In this document: one piece after another, positions 1-31,892 of the stretch
Layout of the letters: every line of letters starts with the position of its first letter
Numbering within the stretch: the stretch's first letter is position 1
DNA from: Escarpia spicata
Taxonomy: Eukaryota; Annelida; Polychaeta; Sabellida; Siboglinidae
Reading direction: 5' to 3'
Length of the DNA stretch: 64,000 bases
Assembly: GCA_963995525.1 (NCBI GenBank)
Contig: OZ023205.1
Coordinates: 69,075,292-69,139,291, forward strand
Translations under genes and position numbers: made by a program
The notes under the pieces: generated by a model
Databases searched by the model: none
What the model saw: only the letters and a program-made list of their open reading frames with translations
What the model was told of the DNA's origin: nothing

Positions 1-690
1 GTGGTGTGTGTGGTGTGTGTGTTGTGTATGTGTGTGTGTGTGGTGTGGTGTGGGGTGTTGTGTGTGTTGTGTGTGTTGTGTGTGTTGTGTGTGTTGTGTG
101 TGTTGTGTGTGTTGTGTGTGTTGTGTGTGTTGTGTGTGTTGTGTGTGTTGTGTGTGTTGTGTGTGTTGTGTGTGTTGTGTGTGTTGTGTGTGGTGTGTGT
201 GGTGTGTGTGTTGTGTGTGTGTGTGTGTGTGTGTGGTGTGGTGTGGGGTGTTGTGTGTGTTGTGTGTGTTGTGTGTGTTGTGTGTGTTGTGTGTGTTGTG
301 TGTGTTGTGTGTGTTGTGTGTGTTGTGTGTGTTGTGTGTATTTTGTGTATTTTGTGTGTGTGTTGTGTGTGTTGTGTGTGTTGTGTGTGTCGTGTGTGTC
401 GTGTGTGTCGTGTGTCATGTGTGGTGTGTGGTGTGTGTGGTGTGTGTGGTGTGTGTGGTGTGTGTGGTGTGTGTGGTGTGTGTGGTGTGTGTGGTGTGTG
501 TGGTGTGTGTGGTGTGTGTGGTGTGTGTGGTGTGTGTGGTGTGTGTGGTGTGTGTGGTGTGTGTTGTGTGTGTTGTGTGTGTGGTGTGTGTGGTGTGTGT
601 GGTGTGTGTGGTGTGTGTGGTGTGTGTGGTGTGTGTGGTGTGTGTGGTGTGTGTGGTGTGTGTGGTGTGTGTGGTGTGTGTGTGTGTTTA
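1..690. repeat. GT-rich 9-bp minisatellite
   Basis: Variants of GTGTGTTGT and GTGTGTGGT repeat from the window edge to about 690 with few interruptions. All plus-strand frames stay open because the array contains no stop codon; it is not coding. It lies in the intron before the first visible NWD-like exon. Confidence 0.95.
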
Positions 691-804
691 ATATAAGGTA
701 CTATTATTCAAGTACCAGACCATTCTCGGAACACCACACCAAACCAACCTTCTGTAGTTTCAATGATGGTGATTCGAAGCTCATGTACACAACTTCTTTT
801 GTAG

Positions 805-20529
<19,725 letters not shown>

Positions 20530-21212
20530 GTGCGAAATAACCAATTGCGGGCGCGTTGCCAATCGTGATATACATCGTGTCCGTAAAACCGCAAACTGTA
20601 TTGATATTTTAGATGGTGTGTACTTGTCTACCGCACTCGGCTACGTATATTTGCGGATATATCTACTAGATGGCTCCTACATGCCGCTATGGACTTTTAT
20701 AACCATTGCAGTTGTCTGCAAAATCTACGATTAATGAAGAAAGCACCCACCGCATGCTCGAAGTGTGGTTAAATTGTCAATCATGCAGCTACAGTTGAAT
20801 TGGTAACATATTAAACGACACAAACCATTTGAACATAAATATTGCAGATACACTATCAATTGGGAACAACAACAACAGTGTTCAAAATATAATGTACAGG
20901 TTGTGTCACTTAAGGTTTTCAACCCATTCCATTGTTAACACTATACCTTGAAGAATACAGTATTGGGTTAATGTTTATTCGACGTCTTCATTAAATGTGT
21001 CATTATTATTTGTATTTAGTCAATATTCACAATTACAATTTTTAGAGAGGAGCACCTTATTCACGAACACACGATAACTATTCTCTTTTTATTCAAACAC
21101 GTAAAATCTATTACAAACACACCCTATATTGGAAACCATGCTAGTACATTCGATATTCTCATGCGAAACATTAGACGTATCGTACAAAGTGTGTCGCGCT
21201 ACGTATGTCATA
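20530..21212. other. Intergenic/3' UTR, no feature seen
   Basis: AT-rich sequence after the NWD-like stop codon. A possible ATTAAA polyadenylation hexamer lies near 20990. No other gene or repeat was recognised before the inverted-repeat transposon. Confidence 0.45.
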
Positions 21213-24200
21213 GGGGCATTCCAAGCCAAATCAATCAAAAACAGGGTGAAATTTACATGTCCGTCTTCGATTTTTATGAAACTTGGTGTGTTGCTTTATG
21301 ATCATGAGTGTATGTTTCCAATCAAATGTTAGGTCAAGCTGACCCTCCTATCCAGAGAAAGAGGTCATCACAGTTTGACACGATCTTGATACCTGACGAC
21401 CTTCCAGGTGTCATAACTCATCACCTAGATGACCTTTCAGATGTGATGCTGGTGTCTTTTTAAAGCTCTAAGAATTGTCTATATGTGTAGACAATGAACC
21501 ACACATACAAATTTAAAAAAGGTTGGCCTTTGACTTGACCTAGCAAAAAACATCTAATCTCCGAATTCGCTTACTTTTTTATGTTGAAGCATATATATTT
21601 AGCAAGAATCAGTGGAAGTTTAATCGTGCGCAATTTAATATTTTAGGAGTTATACAATTTTAAACACATTTCTTATGCCGCATTAATGCTGTAATATAGG
21701 CGATAAGTACAGTCATAATGCTATGTCAGTATGTAAATGGCGGCTGCCTTCCTAGAATTTGTTGTGTTTTGTTATCACCATTATTATCTGCACATTTATA
21801 TCATAATCTACATGTGCTGGTGTACTTAATATATACATGTGTAAAAATGTCGGGACATGCCATGCCAAATTAATATTAATCAAAAACAGGGTGAAACTGA
21901 CTTATACATCTTCGATGAAAAACTTGGTGTGTTAGTTTACGTTCATGAGTCTACAAATGCTAGAAACCAAATTTTAGGTCAATCTGACCATCCATTTAGT
22001 CAAGGTCAGGTCAAATGTTGATGACCTCTATCTCTGATTAAAAAAATATGTCTGGATAGAGGTAAACAAATTGACCTGACCATGACTACCTGACGACCTT
22101 CCAGAAGTCATAACTATTCTTCTAAGTAACCTACATGTATGTGTCATTTAAAATCTATTATAATTGTCTCCCTTTATAGCCAGGCAAACAAATCATAGTC
22201 TGGAAAACATGACCTTTGGCCTGACATTACAAAAATCACGTAAGCTCAGATTTTGTTTATTTTTTATTTTTTATCAGAGATAGAGGTCATCAAAATTTGA
22301 CCTGACCTTGACTAAATTGTGTGCTGCTAAACACCTTAATCTAACTTCTAATCACAGTGACTTTATCGTCTTGTTATTGAATTTTAACGTTTCTATACGA
22401 AATACTTGCCTCAGAATCATATTTCCACCCATTAACAATTTTATAATAATTATATATAACCATGGTACCTACTCCCGGATCAATCTGCCATAGCAATGTT
22501 GGTATTATTGTTTCCTTGGCTTAGATGTACGTCAGTTGATAGGCCCAAGTTTAATGGCAAGTTTTGTCAGTACAAAGCACATAAAGACTTGTTGTGACCC
22601 TCTTCAGCTGCACCCGCACAAAAGGCGAACAAAAGGACTGCGCCTTTTACAGGTATATTCCAAATTTATTGAAATTCATTAAAAGGTAAACTTTGTCAGT
22701 GGGCAGCAGTTGTGTACGTAGTGTTATAAAGAAGTTTCAGATGAACCAAGTTTTCCTGAAACTAATAACAACAACAAGCTGAGGTCCAGCCATATCACTG
22801 GAACAATGCTCAAGCTACCATCCACCCTTTTGTTTGTTACTGGTTGGAGAACGGAGTGTCAAAGCATGTGTCATACGTTGCTGTCTCTGAGTTTCTGACA
22901 CATGACACAATTAAAGTCCACCAGTTTCAACGACATCTCCTATAGTTCCTCGAGGAGATATTTGGAGAGAAGCCAAAGAAAGTGTTCTATTTCTCAGACG
23001 GTTGTGCAGGCCAATACAAGAACTGTAAGAACTTCATCAACTTGAGCCACCTTTCTGTCGACTTTGGAATTGAAGCTGAATGGCATTTGTTGCCACACAG
23101 CAAGGGACATTGCTATGGTGCTGGGGGCTTAGTGAAGAGGATGGCAACAAAGGCTAGTCTACGGAGGCCTTATCAAGACAAGATCCAGACATCTCACCAG
23201 CTGTATGAATTTGCACACCAAAATATTTCCTCCTCAAATGTTGAATACCTCACCGTGGGAGATTGGGAAGGTGAGGGGAAACTACTTTAGAGCCGCTCTG
23301 CAAAGATGCGGACAGTGCCAGGGACACGACAGTTGCGTTGCTTCCGTCTAGTGTCGTTGTTCTCATTAAATGTGAGTCAATTCTCAACAAGCACACAAAC
23401 CTGACAAGACACTGTGACAGCTGAAGAAGATGGTCATCAGGTTTGAAGAGGTGAAGCGTTATGTCATAGCTCAGTATGATGGGTGGTGGTGGCTTGGAAT
23501 GGTCACGTCCTGGACGAGAAAGAAATAGACGGGGCTGTTAACTTTCTCCATCCTCATGGACCATAGAGCAAGAACATATACGTTGAAGACAGAGCACACG
23601 GCACAAGTGTCTAAAGCATTGAACGAATGGCTTCAACGGAAGAACACAGAAACCTCACATTCATTGTGTGTGTGAAAAGGTGATATAATAATGTTAATAA
23701 TCCGGACAAATTATCAATTTGCAGTTATGGACATTGTCACCGAAAAGTTAATTGTTGTTAAAGTATTTGAATCTGCATGTTTAAATTGTCAACAATAATT
23801 GCCAAGTCAAATGTCATACGTGTTTTTAAATGTTTTCTACATTATTTGGTGTATTTTTTGTGTATAAAGGATACACAAGTGTCTATCTTTATACCTTATG
23901 AAAAACGACTTTTAACATTTTTTAAATCATAAAGTATTCCAATGCACACGATCAAACTTTAACTGATTCTGGCTAAGTATGTAGGCTTCAACATAAAAAA
24001 ATCAGCGAAATCGGCGGTTACATGTTTTTGCTAGGTCAATTCAAAGATCAAATGTTTTTTAAAAATATGTTTTTAAAATATTGATGTGGTTCATTGTCTT
24101 CATAGATAGACAATGCTAAGAGCTTTACAGTGACACCAATATCACATCTGTAGGTCACCTACGAGTAGGGTTATGACACCTGGAAGGTCGCCAGGTATCA

Positions 24201-24364
24201 AGGTCGTGTCAAACTGTGATGAACTCTATCTCTGGATAGGAAGGTCAGATTGAGCTGAAATTTGGTTGGTAGCATAAACTCACGAACACAAACCAACACA
24301 CCAAGTTTCATCAACATCGAACACGGTCATGTAAATTCTTGATTGATTTGATATGGAATGCCCC
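21213..24364. mobile_element. DNA transposon with approximately 400-bp terminal inverted repeats
   Basis: The left end begins GGGGCATTCCAAGCCAAATC and the right end is its imperfect reverse complement ending AATGCCCC at 24364. The arms (about 21213-21640 and 23940-24364) match along most of their length, including GGTGTCATAAC/GTTATGACACC and the AGACAATG/CATTGTCT blocks. A second, diverged copy of the left arm lies at about 21850-22260. The interior carries transposase-like coding remnants (22800-23290, plus strand). The element is about 3.15 kb and appears dead. A target-site duplication could not be fixed by eye. Confidence 0.75.
22800..23290 (+). pseudogene. Decayed transposase-like ORF inside the inverted-repeat element
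   Basis: The frame reads WNNAQATIHPFVCYWLENG, one TAG near 22940, then FYFSDGCAGQYKN, DFGIEAEWH, GHCYGAGGLVKR and SLRRPYQD. The pattern S/TDG-QYKN then DFG-AEWH then G-C-G-GG-KR is one I associate with transposon-derived proteins scattered through invertebrate genomes; I cannot name the superfamily. The reading frame ends at 23288. Upstream coding sequence is not recognisable. Confidence 0.6.
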
Positions 24365-24713
24365 CCCAAAATCGTATTTATAAATAATTAATATGATATA
24401 TTAGCTATTTATGTTGTTGTATGTGCATAATATGTATGTGTGTGGTTACCGTAATTCGCTAAGATGATAATACATATGTTAAGATGATTATTTAAACAAT
24501 ATGTATATAACATTATTATTGCAACTAGTCATTGGTATGTTGATAAGCTTAAGTCATGTATAATGGTGTTATATTGTGTCGTTATGTTGCAATAAACATA
24601 TCTACATCAAAATGTATGATATTACATACGGGTGCTTTATATACTTTGAAAGAATCGAAAAATTTAAAAACAGAAATATTCATTTACCTATACGCTAAAG
24701 TCAGAAAGCTTGC
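24365..24713. other. AT-rich spacer, no feature seen
   Basis: Low-complexity AT-rich sequence between the transposon and the 64-bp satellite. Nothing supported. Confidence 0.4.
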
Positions 24714-25930
24714 GTGAGTAACGAACTACTCTACTGCAGTGAGAACTGACCTGTATACACCCTGCAAGAGGGGCGACGTGAGTAACGAACTACTCTACTG
24801 CAGTGAGAACTGACCTGTATACACCCTGCAAGAGGGGCGACGTGAGTAACGAACTACTCTACTGCAATGAGAACTGACCTGTATACACCCTGCAAGAGGG
24901 ACGACGTGAGTAACGAACGACTCTACTGCAATGAGAACTGACCTGTATACACCCTGCAAGAGGGACGACGTGAGTAACGAACTACTCTACTGCAATGAGA
25001 ACTGACCAGTTTACACCCTGCAAGAGGGACGACGTGAGTAACGAACTACTCTACTGCAGTGAGAACTGACCTTTATACACCCTGCAAGAGGGACGACGTG
25101 AGTAACGAACTACTATACTGTAGTGAGAACTGACCTGTATACACCCTGCAAGAGGGACGACGTGAATAACGAACTACTCTACTGCAGTGAGAACTGACCT
25201 GTATACACCCTGCAAGAGGGGCGACGTGAGTAACGAACTACTCTACTGCAGTGAGAACTGACCAGTATACACCCTGCAAGAGGGACGACGTGAGTAACGA
25301 ACTACTCTACTGCAGTGAGAACTGACCAGTATACACCCTGCAAGAGGGACGACGTGAGTAACGAACTACTCTACTGCAGTGAGAACTGACCAGTATACAC
25401 CCTGCAAGAGGGACGACGTGAATAACGAACTACTCTACTGCAGTGAGAACTGACCTGTATACACCCTGCAAGAGGGACGACGTGAATAACGAACTACTCT
25501 ACTGCAGTGAGAACTGACCAGTATACACCCTGCAAGAGGGACGACATGAATAACGAACTACTCTACTGCAGTGAGAACTGACCTGTATACACCCTGCAAG
25601 AGGGACGACGTGAATAACGAACTACTCTACTGCAGTGAGAACTGACCTGTTTACACCCTGCAAGAGGGACGACGTGAGTAACGAACTACTCTACTGCAGT
25701 GAGAACTGACCAGTATACACCCTGCAAGAGGGACGACGTGAGTAACGAACTACTCTACTGCAGTGAGAACTGACCAGTATACACCCTGCAAGAGGGACGA
25801 CGTGAATAACGAACTACTCTACTGCAGTGAGAACTGACCTGTATACACCCTGCAAGAGGGACGACGTGAGTAACGAACTACTCTACTGCAGTGAGAACTG
25901 ACCAGTATACACCCTGCAAGAGGGACGATT
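24714..25930. repeat. 64-bp satellite, about 19 copies
   Basis: The unit starts GTGAGTAACGAACTACTC, contains CTACTGCAGTGAG and ends GCAAGAGGGRCGAC. The period is exactly 64 bp for successive starts (24714, 24778 and so on). Divergence is low, limited to a few sites such as TGCAGTG/TGCAATG, GACCTG/GACCAG and GTGAGT/GTGAAT. Units abut with no spacers, so it is not a CRISPR-type array. Confidence 0.95.
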
Positions 25931-27989
25931 GGACATTTTCCACATCAGTCACCGATGTTCAAATTACTTATGTTTGGAGGAGCAGTTCAAGACTAGAACA
26001 ATAGGCAGACCGCATATTCAAAAGTACTCTGAAATAAAAGCATTCCACCTGAAACATGTACTGCTGGAGCCAAGAACAGATTAAGCTGACAGGCAATGCT
26101 TCACTAAGATCGATACATTGACATCGGCAAATATCTCACTAAAACCACGACTGCAGTAACTTCCGGGCCACAAACGCGGACCGGCAAACACTCCCGACAC
26201 AAACAGGTCAGTGCTGAAAATTAAATCCGTTTGTTGAAATAATAGCAATGTCTTGTGCGATATAACTTATCACATCGTTCATTACTTTCTCGTTTCACTT
26301 GTAATAATCGTAAATTAATTGCTCGCGATTACCAAAATGCGTGTTGATAAATCACACGTAGCAAAGTGAATGTATCCGTTATAATAATGTTTATAAATAC
26401 AACCATTGCCATTCGCAAAAAAGGCTGCTGACAATGTATGGTAGGCTTACACGTGAAAACATTATAGTCGGGTGAGACATTCATGGACTCACGTGATGGA
26501 CATATCATTAACCCCCATAAAGTACGTTCCTTTCGCATACACGATATTCACCCTGAAACAATAACTTGAACGGATAACAATAAAAATATACGGTAAAACG
26601 CGTCTCCATAAAACACCATATTAGTGAGATTTTACAATAAAACGATCATAATTGAACATTTTAGATGCAAACATGGAGGTAACACACACCAACTATTAAG
26701 ACAGCCATTAACATAAACATCAATCATGTAATGAAGCACTGTAGATTGTTTCACACAAGGGAACGTATTACAGATGATAAATCGATCGGAAGTAGCGACC
26801 GTCATATCGTCACGCTGGTTGAAGATGTCACATATATCCCGTGTTACTGAGCGAGATTCATGAATCACACAGTTCCGCCGATTGCTCGTTTGCATCTGTC
26901 GACAGTTCGTAAACAGATCATACTCTACGCCTACACTGAAAGGGGCCTGTTTGGTGGAATGCGTAACGTCGCAAAATGTGTTCACAATTCCACAGTATTT
27001 ATGTGCTAACTGTTACCTGCTCGTAAGCAGTGGTTAGATAAACATTTGTAATCACTATATAATTAATCACAAGACGTATAGCGAACCGACCATTTAGCAA
27101 AACAACAAGTTGTACTTGCAGAACTTACAAGGTGAATTTTGAACTACGATTATCCAGGTATGCGGCATATTTTGTCATTCTGGTCATTCTATAATGTAGT
27201 TTACCGTGTTATGACAGGGTGCAATATACATGAAAACAAATACCATACAGTCGACACATGCATATCTGCACGGACACGCAACCATGCGCTCGCAAGCAAG
27301 CACGCACACACGTAGGCATGTTTGAAATAAGTTCCCAGCTAACACGGGTTGTCTGCCAACAACATACCTATTGAAACATCACTATATACAACATTTCCCG
27401 CAGTACAAACTGTTTACAGTTATATCGCACTTCGCATGACAGGAAAGGAAATAAACTGTATATATGCACCGCACACGCACACGCACGCACACGCACGCAC
27501 GGACGTACGCACGTGCACAAATGCACAAACCCCGGCAGATGACTAGTCACCAAGGAGGGCGTTGGCTTCAGCATCTTATTATACATAACCCGCTCTTCGT
27601 CTACGAGACTCTCCGTTAGTTTTTAGTCAACCGATCATCGACTTTGCTTATCCAATAATCACAAAGTCACTAAGTTGGCTCGTAACCACAGTTCCTACTT
27701 GCGCGGTGTGACGACGGATTTGTACACTGGCTAGCAGAAACAAGTGACTGCTCCGCGGAGCTACAGGCCGGACGCCAACAATGAATGCACAATAATTCAG
27801 GTTGAACCAGATGTTCGGTGCTGCCGCCTCGCGACCAGAAGTTTAGCACATTTTAGTACCTGGCAAGTGAGCTACTGCATTGGCGTTTTAATGCAGCTAA
27901 TACACAATATCTAAACCGTTTGGCAGAAATGCATGGATGGACACTTTGTAAATTATGATACGTTAGTGCTTATTACAAATGTAGAATAG
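25931..27989. other. Intergenic, no gene recognised
   Basis: Two kilobases of AT-rich sequence. A minus-strand open frame of 117 codons at 26632-26985 has no family resemblance. A short (AC)/(CG) rich stretch lies near 27470-27520. Confidence 0.4.
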
Positions 27990-28355
27990 TGACTAAAAAT
28001 GCTACGAGGCGATTAAACATGGACATTTGAAATGAGACATGGTCCAACGATATTATCCTATCCATAAGGCTACATCTCATGAACAGCGCGCATATGTTTG
28101 CGCCGTCGTGGAGACGTTCAACGTCTGACGCTAGCCTGTCTAGTCTCGTTGAGGTGTTATAGCCAGCTTTTCGGCGCATAGCGTGCAAGATTGTGTTGCG
28201 CTGGCACTTCAGTTCGCATCGGCGGATGGCGTTTGGAGTGTTCTGCAGACATAGTTTTAACTTGCGTTGTTCCTCTGACATTGCCGCCTTTTCAGCACAA
28301 CGTGGAACAGCTCGTCTGGCCGCCTGGGCGCTCAGACCGATGGTCAGTTACGCCG
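27990..28355 (-). pseudogene. Unidentified coding fragment, probably from a transposable element
   Basis: A GC-rich minus-strand frame, open from about 28350 to 27973, encodes a basic helical segment (SEEQRKLKLCLQNTP, RNTILHAMRRKAG, RLASDVERLHDG). The base composition contrasts with the surrounding AT-rich DNA and the text resembles linker regions of retrotransposon polyproteins, but I cannot name it. No convincing splice sites flank it. Confidence 0.35.
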
Positions 28356-28450
28356 CCAAACGTTATATGATATCATAACATTGTATGTAGGAAGAGGTGT
28401 ACAATTTGGCATAACCCTGAATCCGGTTAATTATTTGCCGTCAATTCCCT

Positions 28451-28531
28451 GTGGCCGAGTGGTAAAGTGCATTGGGTCAGCGCATCCGGTTCTCCTACCG
28501 ACACGTGTGCGGGAGATATCGGTTCAAACCT
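28451..28531 (+). other. tRNA-like promoter module (pseudo-tRNA)
   Basis: GTGGCCGAGTGGTAAAG resembles an A box and, 54 bp later, GGTTCAAACC resembles a B box of the RNA polymerase III promoter. The same module occurs inverted near 2280-2345 and 29150-29220. It does not fold convincingly as a functional tRNA and is part of a dispersed repeat. Confidence 0.5.
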
Positions 28532-28686
28532 GACACCAAACGTTTTAAGAAGTGTATTTTCCTTATATTTTCGTAAAGTAATATAAACCCAGCCATTTTT
28601 ACAGAATGGTGCACTTTTATTTTCATTTATATAGAGAAAGCACAGTTTGTCTTCACATATATAATTATGAAAAAACTACTGTACAG

Positions 28687-28687
<1 letters not shown>

Positions 28688-28733
<46 letters not shown>

Positions 28734-28735
28734 TA
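28688..28735. repeat. (TA)n microsatellite
   Basis: Dinucleotide run interrupted by one TG, located at the centre of the inner inverted repeat. Confidence 0.95.
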
Positions 28736-29671
28736 GTAAAAGGAATCATCAAATTAATTAGTATAATAGACACACATTACCAATCGGTACAATGCCTTCT
28801 TTAATTTTGTTTTCTTCATTTGTAATGTGTGTTTATTGCACTGATTATTTTGAAGATTAATCCCTTTGCTAAATACTGTACAGCAGTATATCATAATTAT
28901 ATATGTGAAGATAATCTGTGTTTTGTCTGGATAAATGAAAATAAAAAAACGTACAAGATCAGCGGAAATTGTGCATTGCAGGTAATATAATATTATTTTT
29001 TATTTGTCTTTATAAATAATTACTACACACATTTGATATATTTAATTATAAACAGTGCAGCGTGTCGTAAAATGGCATGGTTTATTATATTATTTTGCAA
29101 AACGATAAACAAAAATACACCTTAAAAAGTTTGTTGTTGGGCTAGAACCGAGATCCCCCGTATACGTGTCGGTAGTAAAACCGGATGCACTGAGCCAACA
29201 TAGTTAACCACTCGACAACAGGGAATTGATGGGAATGGTTAATCAGATTCAGGGTTATGCTAAATTGTACAGCTCTTCCTTCATACAATTTTATGATAAC
29301 CCATAACGTTATTTTCTGCAGTTGGATACACTATGTTCGTGTGTGTGTGTATGTTTACTGATGTAGATTTTTTTTTTTGGTCGCAATTGAAACAATTTTT
29401 CTCCAAATGAGCTGAAGCGGCGAAGGGTTTTGCGGTCGGCTTTTCTTAGACTTGTTGTCGTGTTGGCTGGAGGTTCTCTCGTTTTATTTTTTCAACAAAG
29501 TTGAATTTGTGTGGAACTATAAAATTAGTGCTTGTTCCTCTATTACGACTAGCGTTTATATTGCGTCGGAATACCGCACAATAACTCATTCAGACGCTCG
29601 CTTCGATTCAACATCTGACGTTGTAAACATGCTCTGAATGTATTGAAAGTGCTGGCATATGTAACAAGATT

Positions 29672-30255
29672 TAAGATTGACCAAGATTGCCACCCATATA
29701 ATTAACTATAGATGGCAGGCGGACAAGGAAACCTTTTGACTGATCGAGAGTCCTCCTTCACTAATGTACAGTACCCTCAATTCTATACTGTGCACCTTTC
29801 TTCCCATGTCCTGCGTGGAGGCATTTACATTTCCCAAAATTGAACAACATTTGCCACTTTTCAGACCATTTCTCAACCTGTCACGATCATCTTGTAAATG
29901 CTCTCTTTCCATCACGTTTAATCCTTCTAAACATGTTTTCACCATCCGCAAATGCCAACACCTTGCTTCGTCTAAATCGTTGATATCTATTAAGAATAAC
30001 ATAGGTCCCTGTACTGATCCCTGTGGTACCCCACTCAAAACTGATTTCCAGTTTGAAGCCTCCCCATCAATTACTACCCGTTGTCATCTGTCTATCAGCC
30101 ATTTTTCTATCCAGTTAATTATATAATTTCCTATGCCAGGGGCCTTTAGTTTAAGCAGTGATCTTTGACGTGGCACTTTGTCGAAAGCTTTCGAAAAATC
30201 TAAGTAGATGATATCTACTGGTGATCCCTCGTCTACCCACTTACCACCGTTTATG
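29672..30255 (-). mobile_element. CR1-like LINE fragment with internal deletions
   Basis: On the minus strand SGVPQGSVQGPMLFL matches the RT block of the CR1-like element at 36.7 kb (SGVPQGSVL), and the 3' sequence (CACCCATATAATTAACTATA, TCGAGAGTCC) matches the 3' end of that element at about 35757-35822. The segment between RT block and 3' end is much shorter than in the other copy. It is a dead, internally deleted copy in the same orientation. Confidence 0.75.
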
Positions 30256-30274
30256 AGACTTCATAGACGGGATT

Positions 30275-30580
30275 ATGGCGTTGTATTTATAATTGTTGTT
30301 ACTCAATATATTTACTTACTTATTTATGCCCTTCGCTCCATGCGGAACATAGGCCATCGACGACGACTCTCCAGCACACACAACTTTGGGCGATCTTCTC
30401 TATTTCTTTCTAGGTGTAGCCACTCCTTTGTACTTCTGCAGCCGTGTCTCATTGCCACATGTTTCTTATCATTTCCTCGCCTTCTTTTTCCTAGAGGATT
30501 CCACGTCAGAGACTGTCTAGTGATGTTTGTTGTTGTCTTTCTCAGCGTGTGTCCAACCCCACTTTCTCCTCGGGTTCTTA
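30275..30580 (-). mobile_element. LINE 3'-coding fragment (RT C-terminal tail)
   Basis: The minus strand reads, with stops and frame changes, fragments such as GWTHAEKDNN, KKKARK and SMAYVPHGAKG, the decayed form of the basic C-terminal tail common in LINE ORF2 proteins (R-R-R-G-R-P followed by a W-rich end). It abuts the CR1-like fragment. Clade uncertain. Confidence 0.4.
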
Positions 30581-30754
30581 GCTAGTCCTTTCCCATAGCT
30601 CCTCGTTTCTGATTTTGTCTTGCTATTTTATGCGTAGAATTCTTCGCTCAATATATTTACCATCATATAGTGCTTGTACAGCTGACGCCTAGCGTATTTG
30701 TAGACAACTAAGGTGACCCCAGCGGATGGTTGAGAACTAACATCAGTATGCCGA

Positions 30755-31290
30755 AATCTAGCCTCGATTACCCAGGCGCCGTGAGGTGGCAGCCCCTCAC
30801 TACGGCCTGGGATATTAAGATTCTGCCAATGTTACCGGAAGGGTGCTTTACCCCAGATTCCGGTAGAGACGATGATTGGCTGTCAAGCCAACTATGAAAT
30901 AAAAAATTAAATAAGGATACACTTTTATCAGATAATACTATACTATGACAACTATTCAACATTAAACATGTATCGACACATGTCACACAAAAATAAACCG
31001 ACATTAAATTTTTTTCGTAGTCTTTGCTTATGCTCGAGCAGAAACAAAAGATTAAGTGTAAATACACATGATATAAATTACAAACAAGGACAAATTTAAC
31101 TAAACAAAGTGCAATCGATGTCGCGCGCAACGGTCGGATTGCTAACTAAGATATGTAGTCGCCAAAGTACAATCAAAACTTGCTGATCTTGGTGGCAAAG
31201 TCGGTAGCGCGTCGAACAACTATTTTAGGGTCCTCGTGTTCGAATCCCGTATAATACTCGAAACAGTTGTTTGTGTTCATTTAGTTTAAG
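30755..31290. repeat. Dispersed repeat with tRNA-like end (copy 1)
   Basis: Starts near GAAATCTAGCCTCGATTACC and ends in a tRNA-like stretch (GTGGCAAAGTCGGTAGCGC, then GTTCGAATCCC at about 31237). A second copy, similar at both ends and in the middle (GTCACACAAAAATAAA against GTCACACACAAATAAA), lies at 50755-51080. It is likely a Pol III-promoted SINE or SINE-containing element; no coding capacity. Confidence 0.5.
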
Positions 31291-31892
31291 ATTAATTTTA
31301 TTTTGTATAATACTATTCTGGGCACTATTTCGTAATTTCATTTCGTTATCGAAAACATACATAACATATAAACATTCTGGGGGTTAAACGTGCTAACTGG
31401 CAGTGAGCAGCCAAAAGGCAATTCTGAGCCAGGCTATCTTCCTGGCGAAGTCACGCAGCCAGGCTAGAGTCGGTTAAGCGAGACTAACTAATTTGGGGTA
31501 TGTTTTATCTAACTATCACCATAATCGATTTTTGCGATTTTTGATGCGCTAGTGTTGCCATCTTGTGCACTAAATAAAAAAAAACCATCTCAAACATTTG
31601 TTGTAATGTAAATTTTCTTCGACAATTTTAAACTAATAGTCATACTCTTAGTGAAAATAAATTCGACTAATGGCGTATTTAACGTAATATTCTGTCAAAA
31701 TTTAATACTTACGCTAAGGGGGGAAAAATTTGCAAGAATGACCAAACCATGCAACTTGCAAGGCATAACAACAGAAGGCCGCGCCAAAAATGTCGGCGTC
31801 CGCTATGTTCTTTTGTTTTCCACGTCTGAGTTGTTACAGTGCGACGTCAAATTCAAGTTCTACAAACATAACCATATGCCAAAATGAATAAA

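Larger units (their letters stand above)
28360..29672. repeat. Large palindromic repeat built from the foldback family
   Basis: 28360-28680 (plus) and 29040-29300 (minus) carry the same core, seen as CATAACCCTGAATC near 28413 and GATTCAGGGTTATG near 29250, each with a tRNA-like stretch. A second inner inverted pair (28631-28685 and 28870-28930, TTCACATATATAATTATGA) brackets a (TA)n run. 29480-29660 matches the right arm of the 1930-2805 element (GGAATACCGCACAATAACTC). The right edge abuts a CR1-like fragment. Confidence 0.65.

Noticed and set aside
24714..25930. CRISPR array
   Set aside because: The 64-bp units abut without unique spacers, in a eukaryotic genome; it is a satellite.
26632..26985. 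117-codon minus-strand frame
   Set aside because: No recognisable motif, no splice or promoter context, AT-rich codon composition like the surrounding intergenic DNA.
28451..28531. Functional tRNA genes here, near 31186-31250 and at 57097-57165
   Set aside because: Boxes A and B are present but acceptor stems do not pair well and each lies in a dispersed repeat; they are SINE or pseudo-tRNA heads.
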